This document shows, piece after piece, positions 29,086 to 38,458 of a stretch of DNA of 64,000 bases (the first letter of the stretch is position 1; every line of letters starts with the position of its first letter). The position numbers and the translations under genes are program-made. A model generated the notes under the pieces. That model was not told where the DNA came from. It ran no database searches and saw nothing but the letters and a program-made list of their open reading frames with translations. Source of the stretch: Actinoplanes solisilvae (GTDB taxonomy: Bacteria > Actinomycetota > Actinomycetes > Mycobacteriales > Micromonosporaceae); the NCBI RefSeq assembly GCF_003999975.1, contig NZ_RJAC01000003.1, forward strand, positions 248,001 through 312,000, read 5' to 3'.

Positions 29086-29759
29086 AGCATGCCCCTCTCG
29101 ATCACGGTACGTACGGAGGGGTCGCCGAGGACGTCGAGGCTGTGGCCGGGCGTGGTGACGACGATCCGGCCCGCGCCCCACTGCCTGGTCCAGACGGCCG
29201 GCGACGTGATCGGGCGATGCCAGGGCTGCCACGGCTGGACGGGGTGGGTGGTGGTGGCGAGCACGTCGATCAGGTCGTCGTGCAGCACCCAGTACTGCTC
29301 GGTGGTCAGCTCGAAGTCGTCGAGCCCGGCCGTGATCGGGTGTTCCCGGCCGAGCGGGGTGATCTCGACGGTGTGCGGCAGGAAGTTGTCGGTCTCGTCG
29401 CCGCAGCGCGCGGCCGGGTCCTTACCGGGGTGGGTGGCGAACTGGCCGCCGGTCAGTTGCGGATAGTCGGACGAGGCGCGGAACGAATCGACGATGCCGC
29501 CGTGCCAGCCGGTGAACCCGGTGCCGGCGGCGACGGCGGCCCGCAGCCCGGCCAGCGCCTCCGGCTCGATCGACGACATGGACACGCACTGCACGATCAG
29601 GTCGGTCGCGGCCATGACCGCCGCGTCGCCGTAGATCGACGCCGAGTCGGCGACTCGGACCTCGAAACCGTTGTCCTTGAGGAACGGCAGGAACAGGTCG
29701 GTCGCCTCGATCGGCCGATGACCTTCCCAGCCGCCGCGAACCACCAGAGCATCAGGCAT
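29055..29759 (-). CDS. ThuA-like domain protein
   Basis: 234 residues of the ThuA/trehalose-utilisation class, a flavodoxin- or glutamine-amidotransferase-like fold (LVVRGGWEGHRPIEATDLF, GTGFTGWHGGIVDSFR, VTTPGHS). ThuA proteins accompany Gfo/Idh oxidoreductases in keto-sugar pathways, as here, where the following gene overlaps by 31 bases. No signal peptide, so it acts in the cytosol. Enzymatic role not established from sequence. Confidence 0.9.
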   Translation of the reverse strand: MPDALVVRGGWEGHRPIEATDLFLPFLKDNGFEVRVADSASIYGDAAVMAATDLIVQCVSMSSIEPEALAGLRAAVAAGTGFTGWHGGIVDSFRASSDYPQLTGGQFATHPGKDPAARCGDETDNFLPHTVEITPLGREHPITAGLDDFELTTEQYWVLHDDLIDVLATTTHPVQPWQPWHRPITSPAVWTRQWGAGRIVVTTPGHSLDVLGDPSVRTVIERGMLWASRTASAS

Positions 29760-29784
29760 CCCCCAGACCTACCAGATCACGGCC

Positions 29785-29801
29785 GTCACCGCGACGGTGA
29801 C
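29785..29801. other. Perfect 7-bp inverted repeat
   Basis: GTCACCG and CGGTGAC arms with a CGA loop lie between the oxalate decarboxylase stop and the thuA-like start. It could be a weak terminator or an operator for the thuA-like operon. Nothing else distinguishes the two readings. Confidence 0.3.
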
Positions 29802-29853
29802 CGATCGACGGCATCAGGCGCCGCCACGAGACGTGACGACGCCTGCGTCGCGG

Positions 29854-31065
29854 TCAGCGGAGCGGGACGATGCCCTGGGCGCCGCGGGGGAACGTCGCCA
29901 GGACGTCCTCGGGGATGTTCAGGTGCTGCGAGACCAGCTTGGGCGGCAGGTGGCTGAGCCAGTTCGCGAGGGAGACCTCCTCGTAGTGGTCGCTGCGGAA
30001 CGTCTCGAGGTAGATCAGCGGGACGTCGCCGGTGTTCTCGACGTAGTGACCCAGGTTGCGGCGCACGAGACCGACGTCACCGGCGTTGAAGTCGGTCGTG
30101 TTCGCGTGCGGGCCGGTGTTGAACACGGTCATGCGCCCGGTACCCTGCAGGTAGTACTGCCACTCGTCCGCGTTCGGGTGCCAGTGCAGCTCCCGCATCG
30201 AACCCGGCTCGATGATCGTCAGCGCCGCCGCCACGGTCTTCGACGCCGTGTAGTTCTTGCTGTCGGCGATCCGGATGCTGCCCCCGCTGTTCTGGTAGCG
30301 CGGCTGCGAGCGCGACAGCCGGAAGATCACCGGGTTGGTCGCCCCCCACTCCACACCCGCCGCGGCCTGGTCGTCCTCCAGTTCGCCGGGCTCGTCACCG
30401 GGGAAGATCCACAGGTTGTGCAGCGGGATGTCCTTGAACGCCTCCTGGGCCACCCCGAAGTTCTTGGCCAGTACGTCCGGGGGCGTGTGCGCGAACCAGT
30501 CGGTGAGCAGCAGAGTGTTGCTCTCCGACTGTTCGCCGTCGTCGAACGCGAGCACGAACTCGGCGCCGTCCGGTCCCAGGCCCTGCAGCGAGTGGGGCAG
30601 CCCGGCCGGGAAGAACCACAGGTCGCCGCTCTCGACGTCGTCCACGCTGGGCAGGCCCTCGCGGCTCAGCGTCGTGATGCGGCAGCGGCCGCGGCTCATG
30701 TACGCCCATTCGGCGGTCTGGTGCCAGTGCAGCTCCCGGATGCCGCCCGGCTCGAGGTACATGTTCACACCGGCGATCTCGTCGGAGATCGCGAAGTCCT
30801 GCTGGGTGACCTCGCGGGCCCAGCCCCCGCGCTGCTGGCGGCGGGGCGAGATGTTGAACGACGACCAGAAGAACGGCTGGGTGCTGATGTCGGTACCCGG
30901 CGCCGTGACGGCGCTCGGGAACTGGCTCTCCAGCACCGGGTTGCGCGGTCCGGTCATGCGCGTGCTCGCCGGGTCGCCGGCGATGTTCTCCATTCCCTCC
31001 GGCGGCAGATCCGGGTTTCCCAGGCTCGGCGTCTCGTGGTGCGGCACCCGGTTGTCGGGGTCCAT
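29854..31065 (-). CDS. oxdC: Oxalate decarboxylase, bicupin
   Basis: 403 residues from the ATG at 31065, six bases after GAGGAG. It converts oxalate to formate and CO2 with manganese. Two cupin domains are seen, each with a metal site: RELHWHQTAEW (cupin 1) and RELHWHPNADEW (cupin 2). The active-site lid reads GEQSESNTLLL. In Bacillus OxdC this is SENST with catalytic Glu162, so the Glu is kept, which favours decarboxylase over oxidase activity. No signal peptide. Divergent, across 230 bases, from a manganese-type ABC importer that could supply its cofactor. Confidence 0.92.
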   Translation of the reverse strand: MDPDNRVPHHETPSLGNPDLPPEGMENIAGDPASTRMTGPRNPVLESQFPSAVTAPGTDISTQPFFWSSFNISPRRQQRGGWAREVTQQDFAISDEIAGVNMYLEPGGIRELHWHQTAEWAYMSRGRCRITTLSREGLPSVDDVESGDLWFFPAGLPHSLQGLGPDGAEFVLAFDDGEQSESNTLLLTDWFAHTPPDVLAKNFGVAQEAFKDIPLHNLWIFPGDEPGELEDDQAAAGVEWGATNPVIFRLSRSQPRYQNSGGSIRIADSKNYTASKTVAAALTIIEPGSMRELHWHPNADEWQYYLQGTGRMTVFNTGPHANTTDFNAGDVGLVRRNLGHYVENTGDVPLIYLETFRSDHYEEVSLANWLSHLPPKLVSQHLNIPEDVLATFPRGAQGIVPLR

Positions 31066-31295
31066 GTGGTTCTCCTCGTTCTCGTGGGGCAGTGCACGTT
31101 TTCCCAGGGCACCACCGGTTCTGAGGCGCCGCCTAGAGGCAGGTGACCTCATTTGCGAGCGGCCCGCACGGCGTACGGAAAGGGGATTTCCGCCGGCTCG
31201 AGGTCGAGTCACTTGACGCTAGGCGGGCCCGCGGCGGGCGGCGGAGGCTGAACCTCGGCGGTCGGTCAGCCCGGCCGGGAGGGGAAACAGGAGCC
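31066..31295. promoter_or_regulatory. Divergent control region between oxdC and the metal importer
   Basis: A CGGAAA/TTTCCG inverted repeat with a 5-base centre lies at 31176-31192. GGGAGGGG at 31277-31284 and AGGAG just before the GTG at 31296 are candidate ribosome binding sites for the importer. No DtxR- or MntR-type box is obvious by eye, though such control would be expected. Confidence 0.4.
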
Positions 31296-32198
31296 GTGAA
31301 AAAGATCCTGTCGCTGGCGCTCGCGATCGGCCTGTCATCGGGGTGCGCCTCGATGGGGACGCCGCGCGAGAAAGAGAAGCTGGTCGTTCTCACCACGTTC
31401 ACGGTGCTGGCCGACATCGCGCGCAACGTCGCCGGCGACCACCTGACCGTCGAGTCGATCACCAAGATCGGCGCGGAGATCCACGGCTACGAACCGACCC
31501 CGGGCGACATTCGCAAGGCCGCCCGGGCCGATCTGATTCTCGACAACGGCCTCAATCTCGAAGCGTGGTTCAAACGGTTCGTCGGCGGGCTCGACGTTCC
31601 GCACGCCGTTCTGTCGCAGGGGGTTCAACCGATGGACATCACCGAGGACGCCTACGCCGGAAAGGCGAATCCGCACGCGTGGATGAGCCCGCTGAACGTG
31701 CGGATCTACGTCGACAACGTCGTCAAGGCGTTCACGGCGCTGGATCCCGCGCACACCGCCGACTTCGCCGCGAACGGGGCCACGTACAAGAAGGAACTGC
31801 AGGGGATTCAGGACGATCTGGTCGGGCAATTGTCGCGGCTGCCGCAGAAGCAGCGGGCCCTGGTCACGTGCGAGGGGGCCTTCTCCTATCTCGCGCGCGA
31901 CGCGGGGCTGACCGAGAAATACATCTGGCCGGTCAACGCCGAGCAGCAGGCCACGCCCCAGCAGATCGCCTCGACGATCGAATTCGTGAAGGCGAACGAC
32001 GTACCGGCGGTGTTCTGTGAATCGACGGTGTCGGACAAACCGATGCGCCAGGTGGTCGGGGCCGGTGAAACGACGTTCGGGGGCACGCTCTACGTCGATT
32101 CGCTGTCCGGGGCCGACGGACCGGTGCCGACGTATCTCGACCTGATCCGCCACGACGTCGCCACGATCGTCGGCGCGCTCACCGGGCGGGCGTCATGA
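31296..32198 (+). CDS. Manganese-type ABC transporter substrate-binding lipoprotein
   Basis: 300 residues from the GTG at 31296. The lipoprotein signal KKILSLALAIGLSSGC puts the lipobox Cys near residue 17. It is a cluster A-I (PsaA/MntC/ZnuA) metal receptor. The four ligands expected are His (EIHGYEP), His (NPHAWMS), Glu (CEGAFSYLA) and Asp (YVDSLSG). His-His-Glu-Asp is the manganese/iron set, in contrast to the zinc type. No His-rich loop is present, again against ZnuA. Stop overlaps the ATPase start (ATGA). Confidence 0.93.
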   Translation: MKKILSLALAIGLSSGCASMGTPREKEKLVVLTTFTVLADIARNVAGDHLTVESITKIGAEIHGYEPTPGDIRKAARADLILDNGLNLEAWFKRFVGGLDVPHAVLSQGVQPMDITEDAYAGKANPHAWMSPLNVRIYVDNVVKAFTALDPAHTADFAANGATYKKELQGIQDDLVGQLSRLPQKQRALVTCEGAFSYLARDAGLTEKYIWPVNAEQQATPQQIASTIEFVKANDVPAVFCESTVSDKPMRQVVGAGETTFGGTLYVDSLSGADGPVPTYLDLIRHDVATIVGALTGRAS

Positions 32199-32929
32199 CC
32201 CCCGCGATCGACGTGGCCGGCCTGACCGTCCACTACGGACAGGTGCGCGCCCTGGACGACGTGTCCCTGCGCGTACGGCCCGGCCGGGTCACCGGACTGA
32301 TCGGGATGAACGGATCCGGCAAGTCGACGCTGTTCAAGACGATCATGGGCATGACCCGCCCGGACCGGGGGACCGTCCTCATCGAGGACTCCGCGCCGGC
32401 CCGCGCCCGCAAGAATGGACTGGTCGGCTACGTGCCGCAGACCGAGGACGTCGACCGCACCTTCCCCGTCTCGGTGCGCGACGTGGCGACGATGGGCCGC
32501 TACGGCCGCATGGGCTTCACCCGGCGGGTGCGAGGCGAGGATCGTACGGCGGTCTCGAAGGCCTTGGAACGCGTGGAGCTCAGCGACTATGCGGACCGCC
32601 AGATCGGGCAGCTCTCGGGCGGGCAGGCCAAGCGCGCGTTCCTGGCCCGCGGCATCGCCCAGGGGGCACGGATCCTGCTGCTCGACGAACCCTTCGCGGG
32701 GGTCGACAAGAGGTCAGAGGCCACCATCGTACGGCTGCTGCGCGAACTCGCCGAGGAAGGCCGCACGGTTCTCGTCTCGACACACGACCTGCACGCGCTG
32801 CCCCGGCTGGCCGACGAGGCGATCCTGCTGCAGCGACGCGTCGTCTTCCACGGCACGGTGGCCGAGGCGCTGCGGCCCGAGACGCTGGCGCTGGCCTTCG
32901 GACTCGACATGCTGGAGGCCGTCGCATGA
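32195..32929 (+). CDS. Metal ABC transporter ATP-binding protein
   Basis: 244 residues. Walker A is GMNGSGKST (about 37-45), the signature LSGGQAKR and Walker B ILLLDEP, followed by STHDLHAL. It belongs to the MntB/ZnuC/PsaB-like class and energises import of the metal bound by the preceding lipoprotein. Both ends overlap neighbours by ATGA, so the three genes form one operon. Confidence 0.95.
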   Translation: MTPAIDVAGLTVHYGQVRALDDVSLRVRPGRVTGLIGMNGSGKSTLFKTIMGMTRPDRGTVLIEDSAPARARKNGLVGYVPQTEDVDRTFPVSVRDVATMGRYGRMGFTRRVRGEDRTAVSKALERVELSDYADRQIGQLSGGQAKRAFLARGIAQGARILLLDEPFAGVDKRSEATIVRLLRELAEEGRTVLVSTHDLHALPRLADEAILLQRRVVFHGTVAEALRPETLALAFGLDMLEAVA

Positions 32930-33801
32930 ACCCCGTCGACTTCGTTCTCGAACCGCTGCACTACGAGTTCATGGTGCGGGCCCTGGCCACGACGGTGATC
33001 GCCGCCGTCGTGTGCGCGCTGCTGTCGTGCTGGCTGGTGCTCATCGGCTGGTCGCTGATGGGCGACGCCGTCTCGCACGCGGTGCTGCCCGGGGTGGTGC
33101 TCGCCTACGTCGTCGGCGCGCCGTTCGCGCTCGGAGCACTCGTCTTCGGCGGCCTCGCCGTCGGGCTGATCGGGGCCATCCGCGACACGAGCCGGGTCAA
33201 GGAGGACGCGGCGATCGGCATCGTGTTCACGACGCTCTTCGCGCTCGGGCTCGTGCTCATCTCGGTCACGCCCAGCCAGACCGACCTGAACCACATCGTC
33301 TTCGGCAACATCCTCGGTGTCTCCACATCGGACGTGGCGCAGATCGCCATCCTCGCCGCCGTCGCCCTGGTCGTGCTCGTCCTGAAACGCCGAGACCTCA
33401 TGCTGTACGCCTTCGACCCCACCCACGCGCAGGCCATCGGGCTCAACCCTCGCCGCCTCGGGGCCCTGCTGCTCGGCCTGCTCGCGCTGACGGCGGTCGT
33501 GGCGCTGCAGGTGGTCGGGGTGATCCTGGTCGTCGCGATGCTCATCATCCCGGGCGCCACCGCGTACCTGCTGACCGATCGCTTCGGCCGCATGCTGGTG
33601 ATCGCGCCGGTCACGTCGACGGTGTGCGCGGTCGTCGGCCTGTATCTGAGCTACTGGCTGGACGCGTCGTCGGGCGGACTCATCGTCGTCGTCCAGGGCG
33701 TGCTCTTCGGTCTCGTCTTCTTCCTGAGCCCCCGCCACGGTGTGGTCGCCCGGCGCCTCACGCGCCGTCGCCGCCGCCGCTCCTACACGTTGGCCAGGTG
33801 A
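32926..33801 (+). CDS. Metal ABC transporter permease (ABC-3 family)
   Basis: 291 residues with about eight to nine hydrophobic segments and the ABC-3 features SLMGDAVSHAVLPGVVLAY and NPRRLGALLLGLLALTAVVA. The C-terminus is basic (RRLTRRRRRRSYTL). It forms the channel for the manganese-type importer. ATGA overlap with the ATPase gene; a further membrane protein follows after seven bases. Confidence 0.94.
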   Translation: MNPVDFVLEPLHYEFMVRALATTVIAAVVCALLSCWLVLIGWSLMGDAVSHAVLPGVVLAYVVGAPFALGALVFGGLAVGLIGAIRDTSRVKEDAAIGIVFTTLFALGLVLISVTPSQTDLNHIVFGNILGVSTSDVAQIAILAAVALVVLVLKRRDLMLYAFDPTHAQAIGLNPRRLGALLLGLLALTAVVALQVVGVILVVAMLIIPGATAYLLTDRFGRMLVIAPVTSTVCAVVGLYLSYWLDASSGGLIVVVQGVLFGLVFFLSPRHGVVARRLTRRRRRRSYTLAR

Positions 33802-33807
33802 CCTCGC

Positions 33808-34464
33808 ATGACCAGCCTCAGCTACCCGGTTCCCTCACCGAAAGCGGTCTCGGCGACAGCCACCGCGTTCGTCCTGGCTTTCTCGGTCGGCGCTCTTGCC
33901 TCGTTCGCCTTCCTAGGTCTTTCCGCGTACGTGGCCCCGCTGCTCGGCGGCGCCGTCGCGGTCCTCGCCTTCGCCGCGACGCTGTCACTAACCCGAAAAC
34001 TTGTCGACCCTGGACAGACACGCCCCCGGACGCCTGCGGCCCCCGGAACTGTGCCGTCCCGGATACCCGCCGCTCCCGCAACCGCGCGCCCCCTGGTGCC
34101 GACGGTGCTTCAAGGCTCGGCCATCATCGCGGTGCTGATCGCCGGCAACATCTCGGCCGGGTCGGGCGCAGCCGCTGGGCTGCTCGTCATCGCGCTCTCG
34201 GCCGCCGCGCTCGCGCTCCAGGCGGCCGGAACGCGCCGCATCATCGAACTCGCCGGCGTGACGACCAGCGTCCCGCACGACTTCGCCGGCCGTCGCGACA
34301 GCCACCTGTGGCTGCGCCTCGGCTCGATCCCGACCCTGGTGGCGGGCGCCATCGTGGGAACCGCGGTCGTCGTAGCAGCGCCCGCCGTGGCGCTGCTGAC
34401 CTCGGCGCTCGCCGCCATCGCAGCGGTGACCCTGGTGCGCCGGGTGGACGTGCATCGCCTCTGA
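33808..34464 (+). CDS. Unknown membrane protein linked to the metal importer
   Basis: 218 residues, unrecognised family. Two membrane segments in the first ~65 residues, an Ala/Pro/Thr-rich loop (residues ~70-100), and then two to four further segments with a conserved-looking LRLGSIPTLVAGAIVGTAVV. Only seven bases separate it from the permease, so it is likely co-transcribed. A helper in metal homeostasis is possible but unproven. Confidence 0.65.
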   Translation: MTSLSYPVPSPKAVSATATAFVLAFSVGALASFAFLGLSAYVAPLLGGAVAVLAFAATLSLTRKLVDPGQTRPRTPAAPGTVPSRIPAAPATARPLVPTVLQGSAIIAVLIAGNISAGSGAAAGLLVIALSAAALALQAAGTRRIIELAGVTTSVPHDFAGRRDSHLWLRLGSIPTLVAGAIVGTAVVVAAPAVALLTSALAAIAAVTLVRRVDVHRL

Positions 34465-34506
34465 CCAGCTTTTGGTTGCCGTCGATCCCGTCGGCCGCGC
34501 CTGCGG

Positions 34507-34554
34507 CGGCCCGCGCCTGTGCCGGCCCGCGCCTGTGTCGGCCCGCGCCTGTGC
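34507..34554. repeat. Three tandem 16-bp repeats in intergenic DNA
   Basis: Three near-identical copies of CGGCCCGCGCCTGTGC (copy 2 ends in T) with a fourth partial copy. They lie just after the metal-importer operon in a 718-base stretch (34465-35182) where I see no convincing gene. Confidence 0.7.
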
Positions 34555-34751
34555 CGGGCCGCGCTTCGCGCGAGAGCGCGGCTGTTCGACCCGCGGCGGG
34601 GCGGTCGGGTTCGGTCAGGGGGCGTACGGCTGGATTCTCGACGAAGAGCCACGGGATCTGGCCGGCGGGGCCGGTCACGGCACGCGGATGGCTCGGCGCC
34701 GTGCCCCGAAACCAGGAACCAGGCCCTCCTTCTCCTTGATCGTTCTGCTGA

Positions 34752-34799
34752 TCCTTGATTCAGGGGCCTCGAGAGCGTTCGAGGGGCCTGCATCAAGGA
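34752..34799. repeat. Large imperfect inverted repeat, 21-base arms
   Basis: Arms 34752-34772 and 34779-34799 pair at 18 of 21 positions around a 6-base loop. A related CTTGATC stretch lies just upstream (34734-34740). It may be a dispersed intergenic element or a strong terminator. The rest of this 718-base region holds nothing else I can name. Confidence 0.6.
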
Positions 34800-35182
34800 C
34801 CTCGGATTGGCCAAGGGATGAGAGTGGCCTGTCTCGCTGGAAGTCGGGACCTGTCGATCGGCTTGGCGTGAGCGCTTTGTCAGCGTGACGCTTTCGAGCC
34901 ACGCCGTGGGGCTGTCACTGCGCGCCCGACCCCGCCCAGCCAGCAGATCTGCCCGTGGCGAGGGCGTGCCGCCCCAAGCGTGCACGGCTCAGAGCCCACC
35001 CTCCCTGGGGGAACCCCCGCTGGTCATTGTGGTGGGACGGGGCGATCTTGGCGGGGTGGGCTGTGGACGGAGGGCTGGTGTGGATAACGGTTGACAAGAG
35101 GACGCGCGGGCGCTGGCACGGCAGTTGCAGCGGCATGGGCTGTGGGTGACGGCTGACGTGAGCCGTTGACCAGGGCCGGCCC

Positions 35183-37948
35183 TCAGCCATCGACCGCCCT
35201 GAGGTCGACCAGGGCCGCGTGCAGCTGCGCCCGCGACGTGATCCCGAGCTTCGGGAAGATGCGGTACAGATGGGCCGCCACCGTGCGGTGCGACAGATAG
35301 AGCTGCTGCCCGATCTGCCGGTTCGACATGCCGTCCGACGCCAGTTGCGCGATCTCCAGGTCGGCCGGGGTGAGCACCGCCGGAGCCGTGTTCGACGACG
35401 CGTCGCTTCGCAGGCCGGCGACTCGGGCCTCCCGCCGAGCCCGATCGGTCCACGCCGGCAGCCGCAGCGCCTGGAACGCGTTCAACGCCGCACTCAACGG
35501 CGGCCGGGACGCGGCCACCCGGCGGCGGCGTCGCAGCCATTCGCCGTACGCGAGTTGCAGCCGGGCCCGGTCGAACGGCTCGGACGAATGGTCGTCGGCC
35601 AGGGCTCGCTGGAAGTGGTGTTCGGTGTTCGCGCCGGTCGACAGCAGTGCTTTCGCGTAGGTGACCGCCGCCCGCGCTCGGGTGCCGTCGGTCTGTTCGG
35701 TCAGCTCCTCGACTGCGGGCAGCAGGGCGCGTGCTTCCGCGGCCCGCCCGAGGTAGGTCGCGGTCTCGGCCAGGTCTCCGAACATCCAGCATCCGAGCAG
35801 TGGGTCGTGCGCCGCGTCGTCCGGGTCGAACAGTCGCAGCAGCGCGCTCAGGGCAGCCTCGTGGTCGGCTGCGGCCAGGTGGGTCAGCCCGCGGACGGCC
35901 TGGGCCCGGGCCACGAGCCGGCCGGCCTTGTGCGCCGACGCCTCGAGTTCGGTGGTGGCGGTCGCGGCCAGCGCGTCCTCGGTCTCGCCCCGCACTCCGC
36001 GGACCGCGGCGACGACGAGCCGTCCCGCGGACGCCCACAGCGGCTGGCCGGTCTGTTCGGCCAGCCGGATGCCTTCCGCCGCGTTGTCGTGGGCCGCCGC
36101 GTACTGGCCCAGGTGGATCTCTGCCCAGGCTTGTTCGACGAGGACGCCGGGCAGCCGTCCCCAGCGGCCCTGGGCGCGGAATAGGTAGCCGGCCTCGTTC
36201 AGCAGCGGAACGGCGAGGGTGAACTGGCCTGTCCGGGCTGCGGCCGCGCCGAGCGCCGCGGGCTGATCACCGCCGACGGGAGCGGTCGCGTCGAGCAGTG
36301 CGGAGGGGTCCGCGGTCCCGGAAAAGGCCGGGTCCGCCAGGAGCCTGGCGAGGGCCTTCGCCACGGTGGCCGGCGCGACCAGCGCCCCGATCGCGACCCG
36401 CTCGATCTGCGGTAGTGGTTCGGCGGCGGCGAGGATCAGATCGCGCAGACCCTCGCTCGGCCGGACCCACACGCCGCGTTCGGCGGCCAGCCGCAGCAGG
36501 TGTCTACCCAACGACTGGTCGCCCTGTTCGAGGGCGTGCGAAGCCCATTGCGTCGCCTCGCGGACGATGCCGGCCGGTACCGGGCCCTGGTGGTGGGTGA
36601 GCCCGATCCATCTCAGCCGGTGCCGGTCGACCGGTCGCAGCGTGCAGGCGGACGCCGTGCCGACGAGGCCCAGCACGCTGTCCTGCTCGCCCAGTTGCAC
36701 CGCCAGTTCGGCCGCGTCGAGCAGGCGGCGTCCGCGCTGGGCCGGGTCGGCGGTGAGGTCGGCCGCCCGCGCGAGGCTGCTCACGGCGGCGGTCAGCATG
36801 CCCCGGTCGTAGGCGAGACGGGCCGCGGCGACCAGCGAGTTCGCGGCCGATGCGTCCGGGCGCACCAGGGTCGCCGCCGAATGCCAGGCGTGCCGCACCG
36901 GGTCGTGCCGTGAGACGTCGGCCAGCGCGAGGTGGGCCTGAAACCGTACGGAGGGGGAAGCGTACTGATAGGTCGCGGCGCGCACGAGGGGGTGCCGGAA
37001 CGTGAGCTGCCCGGCGTCGATGCGGATGACCTCGGCGTCCAGGGCCGGTGACAGGGCCGGCAGCGAGACGGCCCGGCCGAGCAGGCGTGCGCTCGCGTCG
37101 AGCAGTTCGGGCGTGGCGGTGCTCTCGTCGGCGGCGAGAACCACGAGCATCGTCAGCGTCTCTTCGGGCAGCCCGAGCACGTGGGCCGCGAAGCGCCGCA
37201 CCAGGGTGGGGGTGAGGGTCGGTGCCGGCCCGAGCGCGAGGGCGCCGCCGAGCTTCTTGCCGAGCGGGAGTTCCCGCAGCACGAGAGGGTTGCCCGCCGC
37301 CTCACGCCGCCACTGGGCGCGAACCGCGTCCGAGGCGTCGGGGTGGGCCTCGCGCAGCAGTTCGGCCGCGGCTGCCTCGGGTAGGGGCCCGACCCGGCGC
37401 TGCCGGAAGCCGGTGCGTTCGAGGGGTCCCGACCCGACCGCGCCCGACCGGCCGGCCACGAGTATGCCGATCCGTTCGTCGTTGAGCCGGCGTGCGACGA
37501 AGGCGAGCGCGTCCAGTGAGGCCGGGTCGAGCAGGTGCGCGTCGTCGACGACGATCAGCATCGGTGCGTTCTGCGCCGCGTCCGACAGCAGTTCGAGCGT
37601 GGCCGACCCGACCAGGAACGGGTCGGGGCGCGGGTTTTCGACGGCGCCGAACGCGGCCAGCAGGGCCGAGCGCTGCGCGGCCGGAAAGGTGCTGGCCCGG
37701 GGTGACAGCGGTCTCAGTAACCGGTGCAGTCCCGCGTGCGGCAGATCCGTCTCGTCCGGCTCGCCCGCGGTGGAGAGGACGCGTAAGCCTTGACGGCTCG
37801 CGTGCGTCCGCGCGAATTCCAGCAGTGAGGATTTGCCGATTCCCGGCTCGCCGTGGAGCAGCACCGCGAACCCGTGGCGGCCCAGGTCGTCGACGAGTTC
37901 CCGGAGTTGGCCGGCCTCAGCGTCACGCCCGGGCAGATGGATCGCCAA
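35183..37948 (-). CDS. LAL-family LuxR transcriptional regulator
   Basis: 921 residues from the TTG at 37948, six bases after GAGGAG; a start at 38008 has no such site. An N-terminal STAND/AAA domain has Walker A GEPGIGKS (about residues 34-41) and Walker B LIVVDDAHLL. A long TPR-like helical middle follows, with a C-terminal LuxR helix-turn-helix (LTPADLEIAQLASDGMSNRQ and on). Such large ATP-binding regulators often control secondary metabolism or sugar use. Here no obvious target is adjacent, and the divergent neighbour is the riboswitch-controlled nrdAB operon. Confidence 0.93.
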   Translation of the reverse strand: MAIHLPGRDAEAGQLRELVDDLGRHGFAVLLHGEPGIGKSSLLEFARTHASRQGLRVLSTAGEPDETDLPHAGLHRLLRPLSPRASTFPAAQRSALLAAFGAVENPRPDPFLVGSATLELLSDAAQNAPMLIVVDDAHLLDPASLDALAFVARRLNDERIGILVAGRSGAVGSGPLERTGFRQRRVGPLPEAAAAELLREAHPDASDAVRAQWRREAAGNPLVLRELPLGKKLGGALALGPAPTLTPTLVRRFAAHVLGLPEETLTMLVVLAADESTATPELLDASARLLGRAVSLPALSPALDAEVIRIDAGQLTFRHPLVRAATYQYASPSVRFQAHLALADVSRHDPVRHAWHSAATLVRPDASAANSLVAAARLAYDRGMLTAAVSSLARAADLTADPAQRGRRLLDAAELAVQLGEQDSVLGLVGTASACTLRPVDRHRLRWIGLTHHQGPVPAGIVREATQWASHALEQGDQSLGRHLLRLAAERGVWVRPSEGLRDLILAAAEPLPQIERVAIGALVAPATVAKALARLLADPAFSGTADPSALLDATAPVGGDQPAALGAAAARTGQFTLAVPLLNEAGYLFRAQGRWGRLPGVLVEQAWAEIHLGQYAAAHDNAAEGIRLAEQTGQPLWASAGRLVVAAVRGVRGETEDALAATATTELEASAHKAGRLVARAQAVRGLTHLAAADHEAALSALLRLFDPDDAAHDPLLGCWMFGDLAETATYLGRAAEARALLPAVEELTEQTDGTRARAAVTYAKALLSTGANTEHHFQRALADDHSSEPFDRARLQLAYGEWLRRRRRVAASRPPLSAALNAFQALRLPAWTDRARREARVAGLRSDASSNTAPAVLTPADLEIAQLASDGMSNRQIGQQLYLSHRTVAAHLYRIFPKLGITSRAQLHAALVDLRAVDG

Positions 37949-38149
37949 GATCGTCTCCTCACGCTCGGCCCCGTACGTCGACCTTGCGGTGCGCGTCACG
38001 GCACCCACATCGCACGATCACGCGATACCACCGTTGCGGTGATCACAGTGGGCGAGGCGGGGGTGACGTTCAGACGCGACACGCCCGGCACACGATCTGG
38101 TGTTGCTGTCACTGGCCCTCACCCATATATGGTGTTGACCGCAGCTGGT

Positions 38150-38335
38150 TCGAACGCCTGTGAAACGGGTGTTCGAGGCAAGAGGGAACCCGGTGTGAGT
38201 CCGGGACTGCCCCGCAGCGGTGAGTGGGAACGAAAGCCGTCATCCAAGCACTGGGCGTCACGCGCCTGGGAAGCGACGGCCGGTAGGCACAGGTAGCGCG
38301 CCCACGAGTCCGAAGACCTGCCAGCGCGCCGGACG
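38150..38335 (+). promoter_or_regulatory. Cobalamin riboswitch (adenosylcobalamin-responsive) for nrdAB
   Basis: The core GAGGGAACCCGGTGTGAGTC lies at 38182-38201, followed by CCGGGACTGCCCCGCAGCGG, and the B12 box GAGTCCGAAGACCTGCC at 38306-38322 is nearly canonical. Directly after it an 8-bp stem (38327-38334 with 38346-38353) may be the expression platform. In Streptomyces a B12 riboswitch is known to repress the class Ia nrdABS operon when cobalamin supports class II reductase; the same logic is inferred here for the nrdA start at 38459. Confidence 0.93.
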
Positions 38336-38458
38336 CCGTCGTGGTGTCCGGCGGTCGAAGGCCGCGTGGGACGGCCGACGCCGAGAGCCGGGCTGGTCGT
38401 GCCCGGCGGCGTCCTCCTGCGCGCCCCAGACCTTGGGTGTGGTGACGAGGGGGAACCG

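Noticed and set aside
31133..31465. Minus-strand frame over the start of the metal-receptor gene
   Set aside because: It is opposite the lipoprotein signal and the oxdC control region, with no motif; the plus-strand lipoprotein is clear.
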